From Anaerolineales bacterium (GTDB taxonomy: Bacteria > Chloroflexota > Anaerolineae > Anaerolineales > UBA11579): DNA of 64,000 nt. Position 1 is the first letter of the stretch. Every line of letters begins with the position of its first letter. Of the stretch, positions 48,064 through 55,658 are shown piece after piece. Made by a program: the position numbers and the translations under genes. The notes beneath the pieces are model-generated. The model worked only from the letters and a program-made list of their open reading frames with translations, searched no databases and had not been told where the DNA came from. The stretch spans positions 1,194,712 through 1,258,711 of the forward strand of contig CP075526.1 in the NCBI GenBank assembly GCA_025808555.1, given 5' to 3'.

Positions 48064-49906
48064 CGATCAGCTCGGCCGCCAGGTCGTAACGGCTGAAGGG
48101 CGGCATGAGGTAGACGCCTTGTCCCCAACTTCTTATTTCTTCGATGATCTCGGCGGCGATCTTGATACCCTCGGCCGCGGTCTTTTCCTTGTTGCCGGCC
48201 CCCTCAATGCGGGAGTGGATTTCCTCAGGGATCGAGATACCCGGTACCTCATTGTTGAGGAAGGTGCTATGGCGCACGCTGAACAACGGCAGCACGCCCA
48301 CCAGCACCGGCTTTTGCAACGGTTGGCCGGAATCGGCCAGGCGTTGCAAGAATTCACGCGCCTTGGCTGGCTCATACACTGGCTGGGTCAAAAAGAAATC
48401 AGCGCCGTTGGCCAGCTTGCGCTTGAGCAGCTTGATCTCGCGTTCCGGGTCAGGCGGCGCCAGGTTGAGCGCCGCTCCCACAAAGAAAGAGGTCGGCTGG
48501 CCGATCTCTGCCCCCGCATGGTCTACGCCCGAGTTAAAGCCTTGCTTGATGAGTTTGATCAGGCCGGTAGGGGCCAGGTCGTAATTGTCCATTGCATCGG
48601 GATAATCGCCGATCGCGGTCGGGTCGCCCATCACCACGAACACATTGCGGATGCCGAGCACATGTGCTGCCAACAGGTCGCCCTGCACACGCAGCAGGTT
48701 GCGGCCGCGGGTGGGGAAGTGCAGCGTCGTGTCGATCTGCACCTCGCGCTGGATCACATCGCACACCGCCCACGGGCTCATGCGCATGCGCGCCATCGGG
48801 CTGTCGGCCACGTTGATGACGTCGGCCCCGGCGTCCTCTAGCAGCTCTGCGCCGCGGCGCAGCTTGCTGGTGGAGAGGCCGCGCGGCGGGTCCATCTCCA
48901 CTGCCACCACAAAGCGCCCTCTGGCGAACTTCTCAGCCAGCTCGGAACCCTTGTCCGTGCCGGTCACCTTTTCGGTACGCTCGATGATGCGCAGCTGGCC
49001 GTTCTCTACCGGTTCCACTGATTGCGGGTCATCCAGCGCGGCGCGCATGGCCTTGATGTGCGCCGGCGTGCTGCCACAGCAGCCACCCACAATGCTGGCC
49101 CCGGCGCGGGCGAAGGCCTGGGCATACTGGCCGAAGTATTCCGGCCCGGCCGGGTACAGAATGCGCCCGGCAGCCTGCTCCGGCCAGCCAGCATTCGGCA
49201 TCACCGAGAATTTGGCGCCCGGCACCGCCTCTTGCATCTGCTTGAGGATGCGAAGCAGTTGCGCCGGGCCGCCGGAGCAGTTGATGCCGATGATGTCGGA
49301 TCCAGCTTCGTGCATCTTCATTGCCACTTTGCTGGGCGTGTCGCCCAGCAAAGTGCGGTCATCCCGCGTAAAGGTCATCGAAGCCAGCACGGGCAGCTCA
49401 GTCAACGCCTTGGCGGCCTGAACTGCTTCGCGCACCTCGTATAGATCGGTCATGGTTTCGATGATCAAGAGATCCGGTTTGCCCAGCAGCAGGCCGTGGA
49501 TCTGCTCTTCGAACGCAGCACGGGCTTCCTCGGGCTGTACCCGCCCGAAGGGGGCCAGGCGCACACCTAGCGGGCCAATGTCGCCGGCCACCCACACCGG
49601 GCGCCCGGCGCCCTCGGCCGCTTTGCGCGCCAGCTCCACGCCGCGCTGGTTGATCTCGGCTACTTGCTCTTCCAGGCCATGCTCGGTCAGGCGGTAGCGG
49701 TTGGCGCCAAAGGTGTTGGTCATCACGATCTCTGCGCCGGCGGCAATGTATTCAGCATGAATACTGGTGACCAGTTCCGGGTCTACCAAGTTGAGCTCAT
49801 CGAAGCTGCGCGCAAACGCTACGCCGCGTTCATGCAGCACGGTACCCATGGCGCCGTCTGCCAGGAGGGGGGTAGGCCCACCAAGTGCTTTCAGAAAATC
49901 TGACAT
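48038..49906 (-). CDS. Bifunctional homocysteine S-methyltransferase / methylenetetrahydrofolate reductase
   Basis: A 622-residue fusion like B. subtilis YitJ. Residues about 1-300 form the homocysteine methyltransferase barrel; zinc-binding cysteines are in IIGINCSGGPAQLL and VGGCCGSTPAHI. Residues about 320-620 are a MetF-type FAD barrel: VVAVEMDPPRGLSTSKL, ADVINVADSPMARMRMSPWAV, HFPTRGRNLLRVQGDLLAAHVLGIRNVFVVMGDP and ADFFLTQPVYEP. It makes 5-methyl-THF and may methylate homocysteine with it or another donor. It starts 3 bases after the metH stop, so both are under the SAM-I riboswitch upstream. Its end lies in a long hairpin. Confidence 0.92.
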   Translation of the reverse strand: MSDFLKALGGPTPLLADGAMGTVLHERGVAFARSFDELNLVDPELVTSIHAEYIAAGAEIVMTNTFGANRYRLTEHGLEEQVAEINQRGVELARKAAEGAGRPVWVAGDIGPLGVRLAPFGRVQPEEARAAFEEQIHGLLLGKPDLLIIETMTDLYEVREAVQAAKALTELPVLASMTFTRDDRTLLGDTPSKVAMKMHEAGSDIIGINCSGGPAQLLRILKQMQEAVPGAKFSVMPNAGWPEQAAGRILYPAGPEYFGQYAQAFARAGASIVGGCCGSTPAHIKAMRAALDDPQSVEPVENGQLRIIERTEKVTGTDKGSELAEKFARGRFVVAVEMDPPRGLSTSKLRRGAELLEDAGADVINVADSPMARMRMSPWAVCDVIQREVQIDTTLHFPTRGRNLLRVQGDLLAAHVLGIRNVFVVMGDPTAIGDYPDAMDNYDLAPTGLIKLIKQGFNSGVDHAGAEIGQPTSFFVGAALNLAPPDPEREIKLLKRKLANGADFFLTQPVYEPAKAREFLQRLADSGQPLQKPVLVGVLPLFSVRHSTFLNNEVPGISIPEEIHSRIEGAGNKEKTAAEGIKIAAEIIEEIRSWGQGVYLMPPFSRYDLAAELIDKIRASDH

Positions 49907-49909
49907 CTA

Positions 49910-52900
49910 CTATTCCCGTTCCCGCATCAGTTGCTCCACCCGGCTCTCGCCCACGCTGTAATACTTGGCCTCAGGGTGGTGCAGAATGATCGCCGCGGTG
50001 GACTGTTCCGGCATCAGCTGGAAGCCCTCCGTCAGGCTCATACCCAGCTCACGCCCGGCGGGCAGCAGTTCGAACACCTTGGTGTGGTCATCCACTTCCG
50101 GGATGGCCGGATAACCCCACGAATAGCGCTTGCCTTGCTTGGGCTCGAGCCCAAGTTCGCGCTTGATGTGCCGGTGCAAAAATTCTGCCGTGGCCTCGGC
50201 GGTTTGCACCGCCAGGCCGTGCATGAAATACGCCTCGGTGTAGTCTCCGGTGGCTTGCAGCTTCTCCAGCTCGTCGGTGGCCTGCTGGCCCACTGTCACC
50301 ACTTGCAGGGCCACCACGTCCATGATGCCGCTCTCGACCTGAGCAAAATAGTCGGCCAGGCACAGCAGCTCACCGCTGGGCTGGCGCGGGAAGCTGAAAC
50401 GGGTCAGTTCGGCAGGCTTGCCGGAGCCGATGCTGGCGGGGTCGTACACCAGCAGGTCTTCGCCCTGCGCCTGGGCCGGCCAGTAGCCGTAGACGCCTTG
50501 CGGCTTCAGCCAGCCGGTCTGCTTGGCGTGGCGCTCCATGCGCGCCAGGCGCTCGTCAAATTCCTTGGAGATCTGTTCCCACTCGGCGCCCTGTTTGTTC
50601 TTGGCGCCCCACGAGAGCCGGTACAGCTCGTTCTTGTACAAGCACTCGAACACCAGGTCCAGCGGCATATTGTTCACTACGTGCACGCCCCATTTGGGCG
50701 GCGTGGGAATCTTGGCCGCCGGGCCTACAGCCGAGCGGCCGGTCACCCGCGCCGTGGTGCGCGGCTTGCTCTCGCGCTCCAGTTCTTTGGCCGCCTTGCC
50801 GAACACTTCGTCGATCAGCGCCGTCCGCTTGGGTTCGTCGATCAGCTTGTCCATCGTCTCCAGGCCCTCAAAAGCGTCCTGGCAGTAGAACACGCCCGGC
50901 TGGTAGGGCGCGCCGCCTTCGGTATAAAGGATGCGCCAGCCGAAGCGGCGGTTGATCGCCGCTCCGCCCACCAGCACGGGGTACTTCAACCCGCGCCGTT
51001 GCAGCTCATTGACGATCAGCGGCATTTGCTTGCTGGTGCTCACCAGCAACGCGCTCAAGCCGATGGCCGTGGCGCCTACTTCCTGCGCCTTGCTGATGAT
51101 CGTTTCGGCGGGCACTTGCTTGCCGAGGTCATACACTTCGTACCCGTTGTTGACCAGGATCGTCTTGGTGAGGTTCTTGCCGATGTCGTGCACGTCACCG
51201 TACACGGTCGCCAGCACCACCTTGCCCTTGCTGACGCCCTCCACCTTCTCCAGATAATTCTCCAGATGGTTGACCGATTTCTTCATCACTTCAGCGGATT
51301 GCAGCACGAACGGCAGGATCAGTTCGCCCGCGCCAAACTTGTCGCCGACTTCTTTCATCGCCGGCAGCAAGGTGTTGTTGAGCAAATTGACCGCGGTCTC
51401 GTGGTCGCTTTCATGCGCCTTGCGCCCGATCACTTCGTCAATGGCGTCTTCCACGCCTTCTTTGTGGCGGTGCAGGATGCTCCAGTGCAGCTTCTCCTCC
51501 GAGGTCATGCCCTCGGTGGGATCCTCGGCGCCTTCCTCTTCGCTGGGGGCGCGGTTCTCGTAGAACTCGATCACCTTCTGCAGCGCGTCGGGGCGCTTGT
51601 TGAAGATGAGGTCTTCCATCAGCACGCGCTCTTCTTCGGGGATCTCGGCGTACGGCTTGACCTTGCTGGCATGTACGATCGCCATGTCCAGCCCGGCCTG
51701 CACGCAGAAGTGCAGCATCATGCTGTTCAGCACCGGGCGAGCCGCTTTACTGAGGCCAAAGCTGACGTTGCTCACGCCCAGCGAGGTGAAGCAGCCCGGC
51801 AGCTTCTCTTTGATCTCGCGAATGGCGTTGATCGTCTCCACCGCGCTGTTGTTGAATTCCTCCTGGCCGGTGCTCAACGGGAAGGTGAGCACATCAAACA
51901 CCAGGTCCTCGGGGCGGAAACCGAACTCATCCACCGCAATGTCATGGATGTGCTTGGCCACCTCAAACTTGCGCTCGGCCGTCTTGGCCATGCCGCTCTC
52001 GTCAATCGTCAGGATCAGTACCGCGGCGTTGTGCTCCTTGGCGAGGCGCAGCACCTGGTCCATCTTGGGGCGGCCGGCTTCCAAATGCGTGGAGTTCAGC
52101 AAGCAACGCCCCGGCGCGATCTTGAGGGCGGCTTCCATGACGTCCGGTTCGGTGGAGTCGATCACCAGCGGGGCTTCGATGCCCATCGCCAGCTTCTTGA
52201 CCACTTTGCTCATCAGATACAGCTCGTCCGGCCGCTCGGTCAGCGCCACGCTGACGTCCAGCGTGTGTGCGCCGCCGGCGATCTGCTCGCGCGCCATTTC
52301 CAGAATGCCGTCAAAATCCTCGTTCATCAGCAGGCGCTTGAACTGGCGGCTGCCGGTGGCATTCAACCGTTCGCCGATCAGCAATGGCGGCGGCTCCTGG
52401 ATCATGGTGGTGGCCTGGATCGAGGACGACAAACGCGCCTCGGTCTTGTCGGCGCGCGGGGGGGCAGGGTGCTGGTTCAGCTTTTCGATCAGCTGCTTAA
52501 GGTGCTCTGGCGTGGTGCCACAACAGCCGCCCACAACGCCCACATGATGCTTGTGCACGAACTCGAACATCGCTTCCGCATACGGAGCCGGTTCCAGCGG
52601 ATAGACCGCCTCGCCGTCCACGTTGAGCGGCAGGCCCGCGTTGGGGATCGCCGAAACCGGCAGCTGCGTGTTCTCGCCCAGGAAGCTGATCGGCTGGCGC
52701 ATGTGCTCCGGCCCGGTGGAGCAGTTCAGGCCGATCACATCGATCGGCATGCCTTCCAGGATCGTCAGCGCCGCGGCAATGTCGGTGCCCAGTAGCATGC
52801 GCCCGGTGACGTCCAGCGTCACCTGGCACTGCAGCGGCAGCACTTCGCCGGTGTCCTCGAAGGCTTTCTGGATGCCGTTGATCACGGCCTTAACCTCCAG

Positions 52901-53431
52901 AATGTCCTGCGAGGTCTCGATCAATAGCACGTCCACGCCGCCCTGGATCAGGCCCACCGCCTGTTCGCGGAACAGCTCGACCAGCTCGTCATAGGTGATG
53001 TCGGAGAGGGTCGGGTCGTCCGCGCTGGGCAGCTTGCCGCTGGGGCCCATTGAACCGGCCACAAAGCGCGGCTGCTCGGGCGTGCTGAATTCATCGCACA
53101 GCTTGCGCGCCAGTTGCGCCGCCGCCATGTTGATCTCGATCGTGCGCTCGCCCAGCCCGTATTCGCCCAGCGTCAAGCGGTTGCTGCGGAAGGTGTTGGT
53201 CTCCACCACATCCACGCCTACCTCCAGGTAGGAGCGGTGCACCGCTGCCGGCGCTTCGGGATAGGTGATGTTGAGATAGTCAGGGCAGCCGTTGTACTGC
53301 TCACCGCCGTAATGCTCGGCGGTCAGGTTCATCTTCTGCAGGCTGGTGCCCATGGCGCCGTCATAGACCAAAACGCGCTTGGCCAGCGCATCCAAAAAGC
53401 CACGGCGGGTGTAGGTGCGGTGTGTACTCAA
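49910..53431 (-). CDS. metH: Cobalamin-dependent methionine synthase (MetH)
   Basis: An 1173-residue four-module enzyme. The homocysteine domain (about 1-330) has zinc cysteines in GLNCSTGPEHM and VGGCCGTTPEHL. The pterin domain (about 355-620) begins PLLIGERLNATGSRQFK. The B12 module (about 650-890) has VYGDVHDIGKNLTKTIL, whose His coordinates cobalt, and SALLVSTSKQMP. The SAM-binding activation domain (about 930-1173) has the RYSWGYPAIPEVDDH segment. It methylates homocysteine from 5-methyl-THF. The start is a TTG at 53431, chosen because a perfect AGGAGG (53446-53441) precedes it. It is the first gene behind the SAM-I riboswitch. Confidence 0.96.
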   Translation of the reverse strand: MSTHRTYTRRGFLDALAKRVLVYDGAMGTSLQKMNLTAEHYGGEQYNGCPDYLNITYPEAPAAVHRSYLEVGVDVVETNTFRSNRLTLGEYGLGERTIEINMAAAQLARKLCDEFSTPEQPRFVAGSMGPSGKLPSADDPTLSDITYDELVELFREQAVGLIQGGVDVLLIETSQDILEVKAVINGIQKAFEDTGEVLPLQCQVTLDVTGRMLLGTDIAAALTILEGMPIDVIGLNCSTGPEHMRQPISFLGENTQLPVSAIPNAGLPLNVDGEAVYPLEPAPYAEAMFEFVHKHHVGVVGGCCGTTPEHLKQLIEKLNQHPAPPRADKTEARLSSSIQATTMIQEPPPLLIGERLNATGSRQFKRLLMNEDFDGILEMAREQIAGGAHTLDVSVALTERPDELYLMSKVVKKLAMGIEAPLVIDSTEPDVMEAALKIAPGRCLLNSTHLEAGRPKMDQVLRLAKEHNAAVLILTIDESGMAKTAERKFEVAKHIHDIAVDEFGFRPEDLVFDVLTFPLSTGQEEFNNSAVETINAIREIKEKLPGCFTSLGVSNVSFGLSKAARPVLNSMMLHFCVQAGLDMAIVHASKVKPYAEIPEEERVLMEDLIFNKRPDALQKVIEFYENRAPSEEEGAEDPTEGMTSEEKLHWSILHRHKEGVEDAIDEVIGRKAHESDHETAVNLLNNTLLPAMKEVGDKFGAGELILPFVLQSAEVMKKSVNHLENYLEKVEGVSKGKVVLATVYGDVHDIGKNLTKTILVNNGYEVYDLGKQVPAETIISKAQEVGATAIGLSALLVSTSKQMPLIVNELQRRGLKYPVLVGGAAINRRFGWRILYTEGGAPYQPGVFYCQDAFEGLETMDKLIDEPKRTALIDEVFGKAAKELERESKPRTTARVTGRSAVGPAAKIPTPPKWGVHVVNNMPLDLVFECLYKNELYRLSWGAKNKQGAEWEQISKEFDERLARMERHAKQTGWLKPQGVYGYWPAQAQGEDLLVYDPASIGSGKPAELTRFSFPRQPSGELLCLADYFAQVESGIMDVVALQVVTVGQQATDELEKLQATGDYTEAYFMHGLAVQTAEATAEFLHRHIKRELGLEPKQGKRYSWGYPAIPEVDDHTKVFELLPAGRELGMSLTEGFQLMPEQSTAAIILHHPEAKYYSVGESRVEQLMRERE

Positions 53432-53506
53432 GAAAGTAAGCCTCCTAGAGCCACTCAGCAGTGCAAAGTTTCCTGCGCACTGGCTGCTTGGCTCATTACT
53501 GGCGTT

Positions 53507-53535
53507 AAAGCAAAACGCCTCTCATGCAAGAGGCG
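53507..53535 (-). terminator. Intrinsic terminator of the metH SAM-I riboswitch
   Basis: On the minus strand CGCCTCT and AGAGGCG (53535-53529 and 53522-53516) form a 7-bp stem with a six-base loop, followed by TTTTGCTTT. The upstream GAGGCGATGAAG segment at the end of the aptamer can pair with the stem's CGCCTC to make an antiterminator. SAM binding should therefore turn metH off. Confidence 0.85.
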
Positions 53536-53556
53536 ACTGAAATTAGACTTCATCGC

Positions 53557-53655
53557 CTCATCTTCCAGAATTCGTCTGTCGGATTTGGCACCGTCCGTTT
53601 AATAGGGGGTTGCCGAGGCTTCGTAGGGCCGATTCCCTCCACCTCTCTGGATGAG
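53557..53655 (-). promoter_or_regulatory. SAM-I (S-box) riboswitch aptamer
   Basis: Read on the minus strand, the 99-base segment opens with CTCATCCAGAGAGGTGGAGG and closes with CTGGAAGATGAG, which form P1. Between them are the S-box landmarks GGCCCTACGAAGCCTCGGCAAC (K-turn side; split here as GGCCC...GAAGCC...GGCAACC) and GGTGCCAAATCC. These match the SAM-I consensus closely. It sits between the promoter at 53713-53741 and the metH start, with a terminator directly downstream. Confidence 0.94.
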
Positions 53656-53656
53656 T

Positions 53657-53696
53657 GCGCTGCTGCGCAGCGCGGGCGAACGAAAGCGTGTTCGCC
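53657..53696. repeat. Two adjacent hairpins in the metH 5' leader
   Basis: GCGCTGC-TGC-GCAGCGC (53657-53673) and GGCGAAC-(8)-GTTCGCC (53675-53696) are perfect inverted repeats. They lie between the transcription start and the SAM-I aptamer. The first shares its stem with two other hairpins at 54288 and 54438. Confidence 0.7.
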
Positions 53697-53703
53697 TATT
53701 TAA

Positions 53704-53728
53704 TTGCTGGCGAGTATATCGCCAGCAA
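53704..53728. promoter_or_regulatory. Perfect 10-bp inverted repeat over the metH -10 (candidate operator)
   Basis: TTGCTGGCGA (53704-53713) and TCGCCAGCAA (53719-53728) are separated by GTATA. The centre is the -10 element of the metH promoter, so a protein bound here would block RNA polymerase. Confidence 0.6.
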
Positions 53729-53741
53729 GGGGCAGTGTCAA
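53713..53741 (-). promoter_or_regulatory. Promoter of the metH operon
   Basis: On the minus strand, TTGACA (53741-53736, perfect -35) and TATACT (53718-53713, five of six) are 17 bases apart. Transcription should start near 53706, about 50 bases before the SAM-I aptamer. Confidence 0.85.
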
Positions 53742-53803
53742 ACCAGCCTCAGGCAACTAGTGGCTGAGAATGGTGTTCTATTGCGTAGAACGGAGACTAA
53801 AAA

Positions 53804-54211
53804 ATGGACATTAATTATCTTGCAGTCGTTTTGGCCGCCCTGGCCGCTTTCTTCCTCGGCTTCATTTGGTACACCTTCATCTTCTCCAAGCCCTGGCAAG
53901 CCCTGATCGGCATGGGCTCCAAGGGCAAAGGCAAAGCCAGCACCCAGCAAACACCTGATCTCGGCCGCCTGCTCATCACTTCCTTCGTGCTGGAGCTCGT
54001 TATGGCTTTCACCCTCGCCAGCCTGCTTGGCCGCGGCGCCGGCATGGCGGCTGGCCTGCGTTATGGCTTGATGATCGGTCTCGGTTGGGTCGCCACCGCC
54101 CTTGCCGTCAACTACATGTACGAGGGTCGGCCGCTCAAGCTGTGGCTCATCAACGCTGGCTACAACGTGGTCGTCTTTGCCGTCATGGGTCTCATCATCG
54201 GCGCAATGTAA
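53804..54211 (+). CDS. DUF1761 domain-containing membrane protein
   Basis: A 135-residue protein with four hydrophobic segments and the DUF1761 pattern: NYLAVVLAALAAFFLGFIWYTFIFSKPW at the N-terminus, FVLELVMAFTLASLLG, GLRYGLMIGLGWVATALAVNYMYEGRPLKLWLINAGY and VVFAVMGLIIGAM. The family is of unknown function. A GGAG ribosome-binding site lies about 13 bases upstream. It is transcribed divergently from metH; the 370-base region between holds the metH promoter, operator-like repeat, riboswitch and terminator. It ends at a GC-rich hairpin. Confidence 0.88.
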   Translation: MDINYLAVVLAALAAFFLGFIWYTFIFSKPWQALIGMGSKGKGKASTQQTPDLGRLLITSFVLELVMAFTLASLLGRGAGMAAGLRYGLMIGLGWVATALAVNYMYEGRPLKLWLINAGYNVVVFAVMGLIIGAM

Positions 54212-54231
54212 GTTTGCAGGTATGCAACAAA

Positions 54232-54257
54232 AGAGGCGGCCTACGGGCCGCCTCTTT
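54232..54257 (+). terminator. Terminator-like hairpin after the DUF1761 gene
   Basis: AGAGGCGGCC (54232-54241) and GGCCGCCTCT (54246-54255) form a perfect 10-bp stem with a TACG tetraloop. The T tract is short (TTTGTGTT), and A4 precedes the stem. Confidence 0.75.
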
Positions 54258-54268
54258 GTGTTATCAAC

Positions 54269-54456
54269 CGCAGTTTGCGCAGAAAACCGTCGCGCTGCGT
54301 AGCAGCGCGACATCCGCACCAGGACGCCGAACCCTCATCAGCGAAGGATCCATGTGGCTTATCTTCCAAGTAGAGCGGCTTTTTACAAGTCCGCGTTCCT
54401 CGTGCGGCTATTCACCGCAGTTTGCGGAGCAAACTGCCGCGCTGCGCAGCAGCGCA
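54269..54456. repeat. Two diverged copies of a palindromic intergenic repeat
   Basis: Copy A (about 54269-54310) and copy B (about 54415-54456) share CCGCAGTTTGCG, a spacer and a GCGCTGC-NNN-GCAGCGC hairpin with few changes. In copy B the first half is itself a perfect hairpin (GCAGTTTGC-GGA-GCAAACTGC). A related hairpin stands at 53657. They resemble REP/BIME-type intergenic elements; copy B abuts the RNase Z stop codon. The rest of this 245-base gap shows no gene. Confidence 0.6.
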
Positions 54457-55413
54457 TTACTCCGCTCGCTGCTTTCCCATCTTGACCACCTCGCCCCTGC
54501 GTATCTGGTACGTATCAAAGTCCCGCGCCACGGCCACATTGGGGAACACCGCCTGCGCCTCCGCCAGCACATCGCTCTCGCGGTAGCGGCGCGAGATATG
54601 CGTCAGCAGTAGCTTGCCCACGCCCGCGTCCCGCGCCAGCTCAGCCGCCTGGCGCGCCGTCAGGTGCGCAAACTCGCGCGCCATCTCGCGTTCCTCTTCC
54701 ATATAGGTCGCTTCGATCACCAGCGCGTCCGCCGCGCGGCAGTGTTCCACAATATCGTCCGTGCGCCCGGTATCGCCAATGTGCACCAGCTTGGCGCCCT
54801 TCACCTCATCGCCCAACACCTCATCGGGCTGCACCACCCGGCCGTCCACCAGCGTCACCGCCTGGCCTTGCACTAGGTCGCGGCGTTGCGGGCCGTGCGG
54901 CACGCCCAACGCATCCGCCTTCTCGGGCAGGAACGGGCGCCGCTCCGGCTCCTGGAACACGAAGCCCAGACAGTCTGGCCCGCGGTGGCTCACCGCAAAG
55001 GCGCGGATGTGGAAGTCTTCCGTTTCAAAGATGATCCCCGGCTCCACAGCCCGCAGACTCACGTTCACCGGGTTCTGTTTGCCCTTGGGGATCACGCGTA
55101 CGCCGTACAACAGCGCATCAATGCGTTCCAGCGTCCACTTGCCCGCCATGATCTCGACATCTTCCAGTGTTTCCCAACGCGTAAAGGTGGAGAACAAGCC
55201 CGCCAGGCCCAGAATATGGTCCAGGTGGCCGTGCGTGATCAGGATGTGGTTCAGCCGCTTGAAGCCCAGGCCTGATTTCAGGATCTGGCGCTGGGTGCCC
55301 TCGCCACAGTCCACCAGGAAGCGGTACTCTTCGTGCTTGATGATGTGCGCCGAAAGCCCGCGGTGCACCGAGGGCGCCGAGGCGGATGTGCCTAAAAAGG
55401 TGAATTCGAACAA
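54457..55413 (-). CDS. rnz: Ribonuclease Z
   Basis: A 318-residue metallo-beta-lactamase-fold endonuclease that trims the 3' end of tRNA precursors. It has FEFTFLGTSASAPS at the start, the zinc motif ITHGHLDHILGL (HxHxDH), the flexible-arm region (PKGKQNPVNVSLRAVEPG), AVSHRGPDCLGFVF, KLVHIGDTGRTDDIVEH and LLLTHISRRY. The start is the TTG at 55413, because GAGGAA lies 4-5 bases before it and RNase Z proteins begin at this point. A longer in-frame reading to 55557 adds 48 residues unlike the family. The 245-base gap upstream shows no gene. Confidence 0.93.
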   Translation of the reverse strand: MFEFTFLGTSASAPSVHRGLSAHIIKHEEYRFLVDCGEGTQRQILKSGLGFKRLNHILITHGHLDHILGLAGLFSTFTRWETLEDVEIMAGKWTLERIDALLYGVRVIPKGKQNPVNVSLRAVEPGIIFETEDFHIRAFAVSHRGPDCLGFVFQEPERRPFLPEKADALGVPHGPQRRDLVQGQAVTLVDGRVVQPDEVLGDEVKGAKLVHIGDTGRTDDIVEHCRAADALVIEATYMEEEREMAREFAHLTARQAAELARDAGVGKLLLTHISRRYRESDVLAEAQAVFPNVAVARDFDTYQIRRGEVVKMGKQRAE

Positions 55414-55658
55414 AATTCCTCGCTTGAAGGGATTGTAACTTGACTGCCTAGTCTCCTTGACAACCCAGGTGCGTTCCCCTATAAGCGTGCATTCTGTGGC
55501 ATAAGACTCGCTTGTGGGATGGGTTCCTCCGAATTGCAGATATCTTTTAAGTTGCACCCCCTACCCCCACCGCAAAAACGAACAACATCTTCCCGCTGGA
55601 GTTGTTGCGGTCGCAACGCTCGCGGCGCACTGCGCTATACTCAAAAAAAGAAAGCGAA

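Noticed and set aside
49931-52795. 954-codon open frame on the + strand antisense to metH
   Set aside because: It mirrors the codon pattern of the certain metH gene on the other strand, has no recognisable domain and is rich in His, Gln and Leu as expected of a GC-rich shadow frame.
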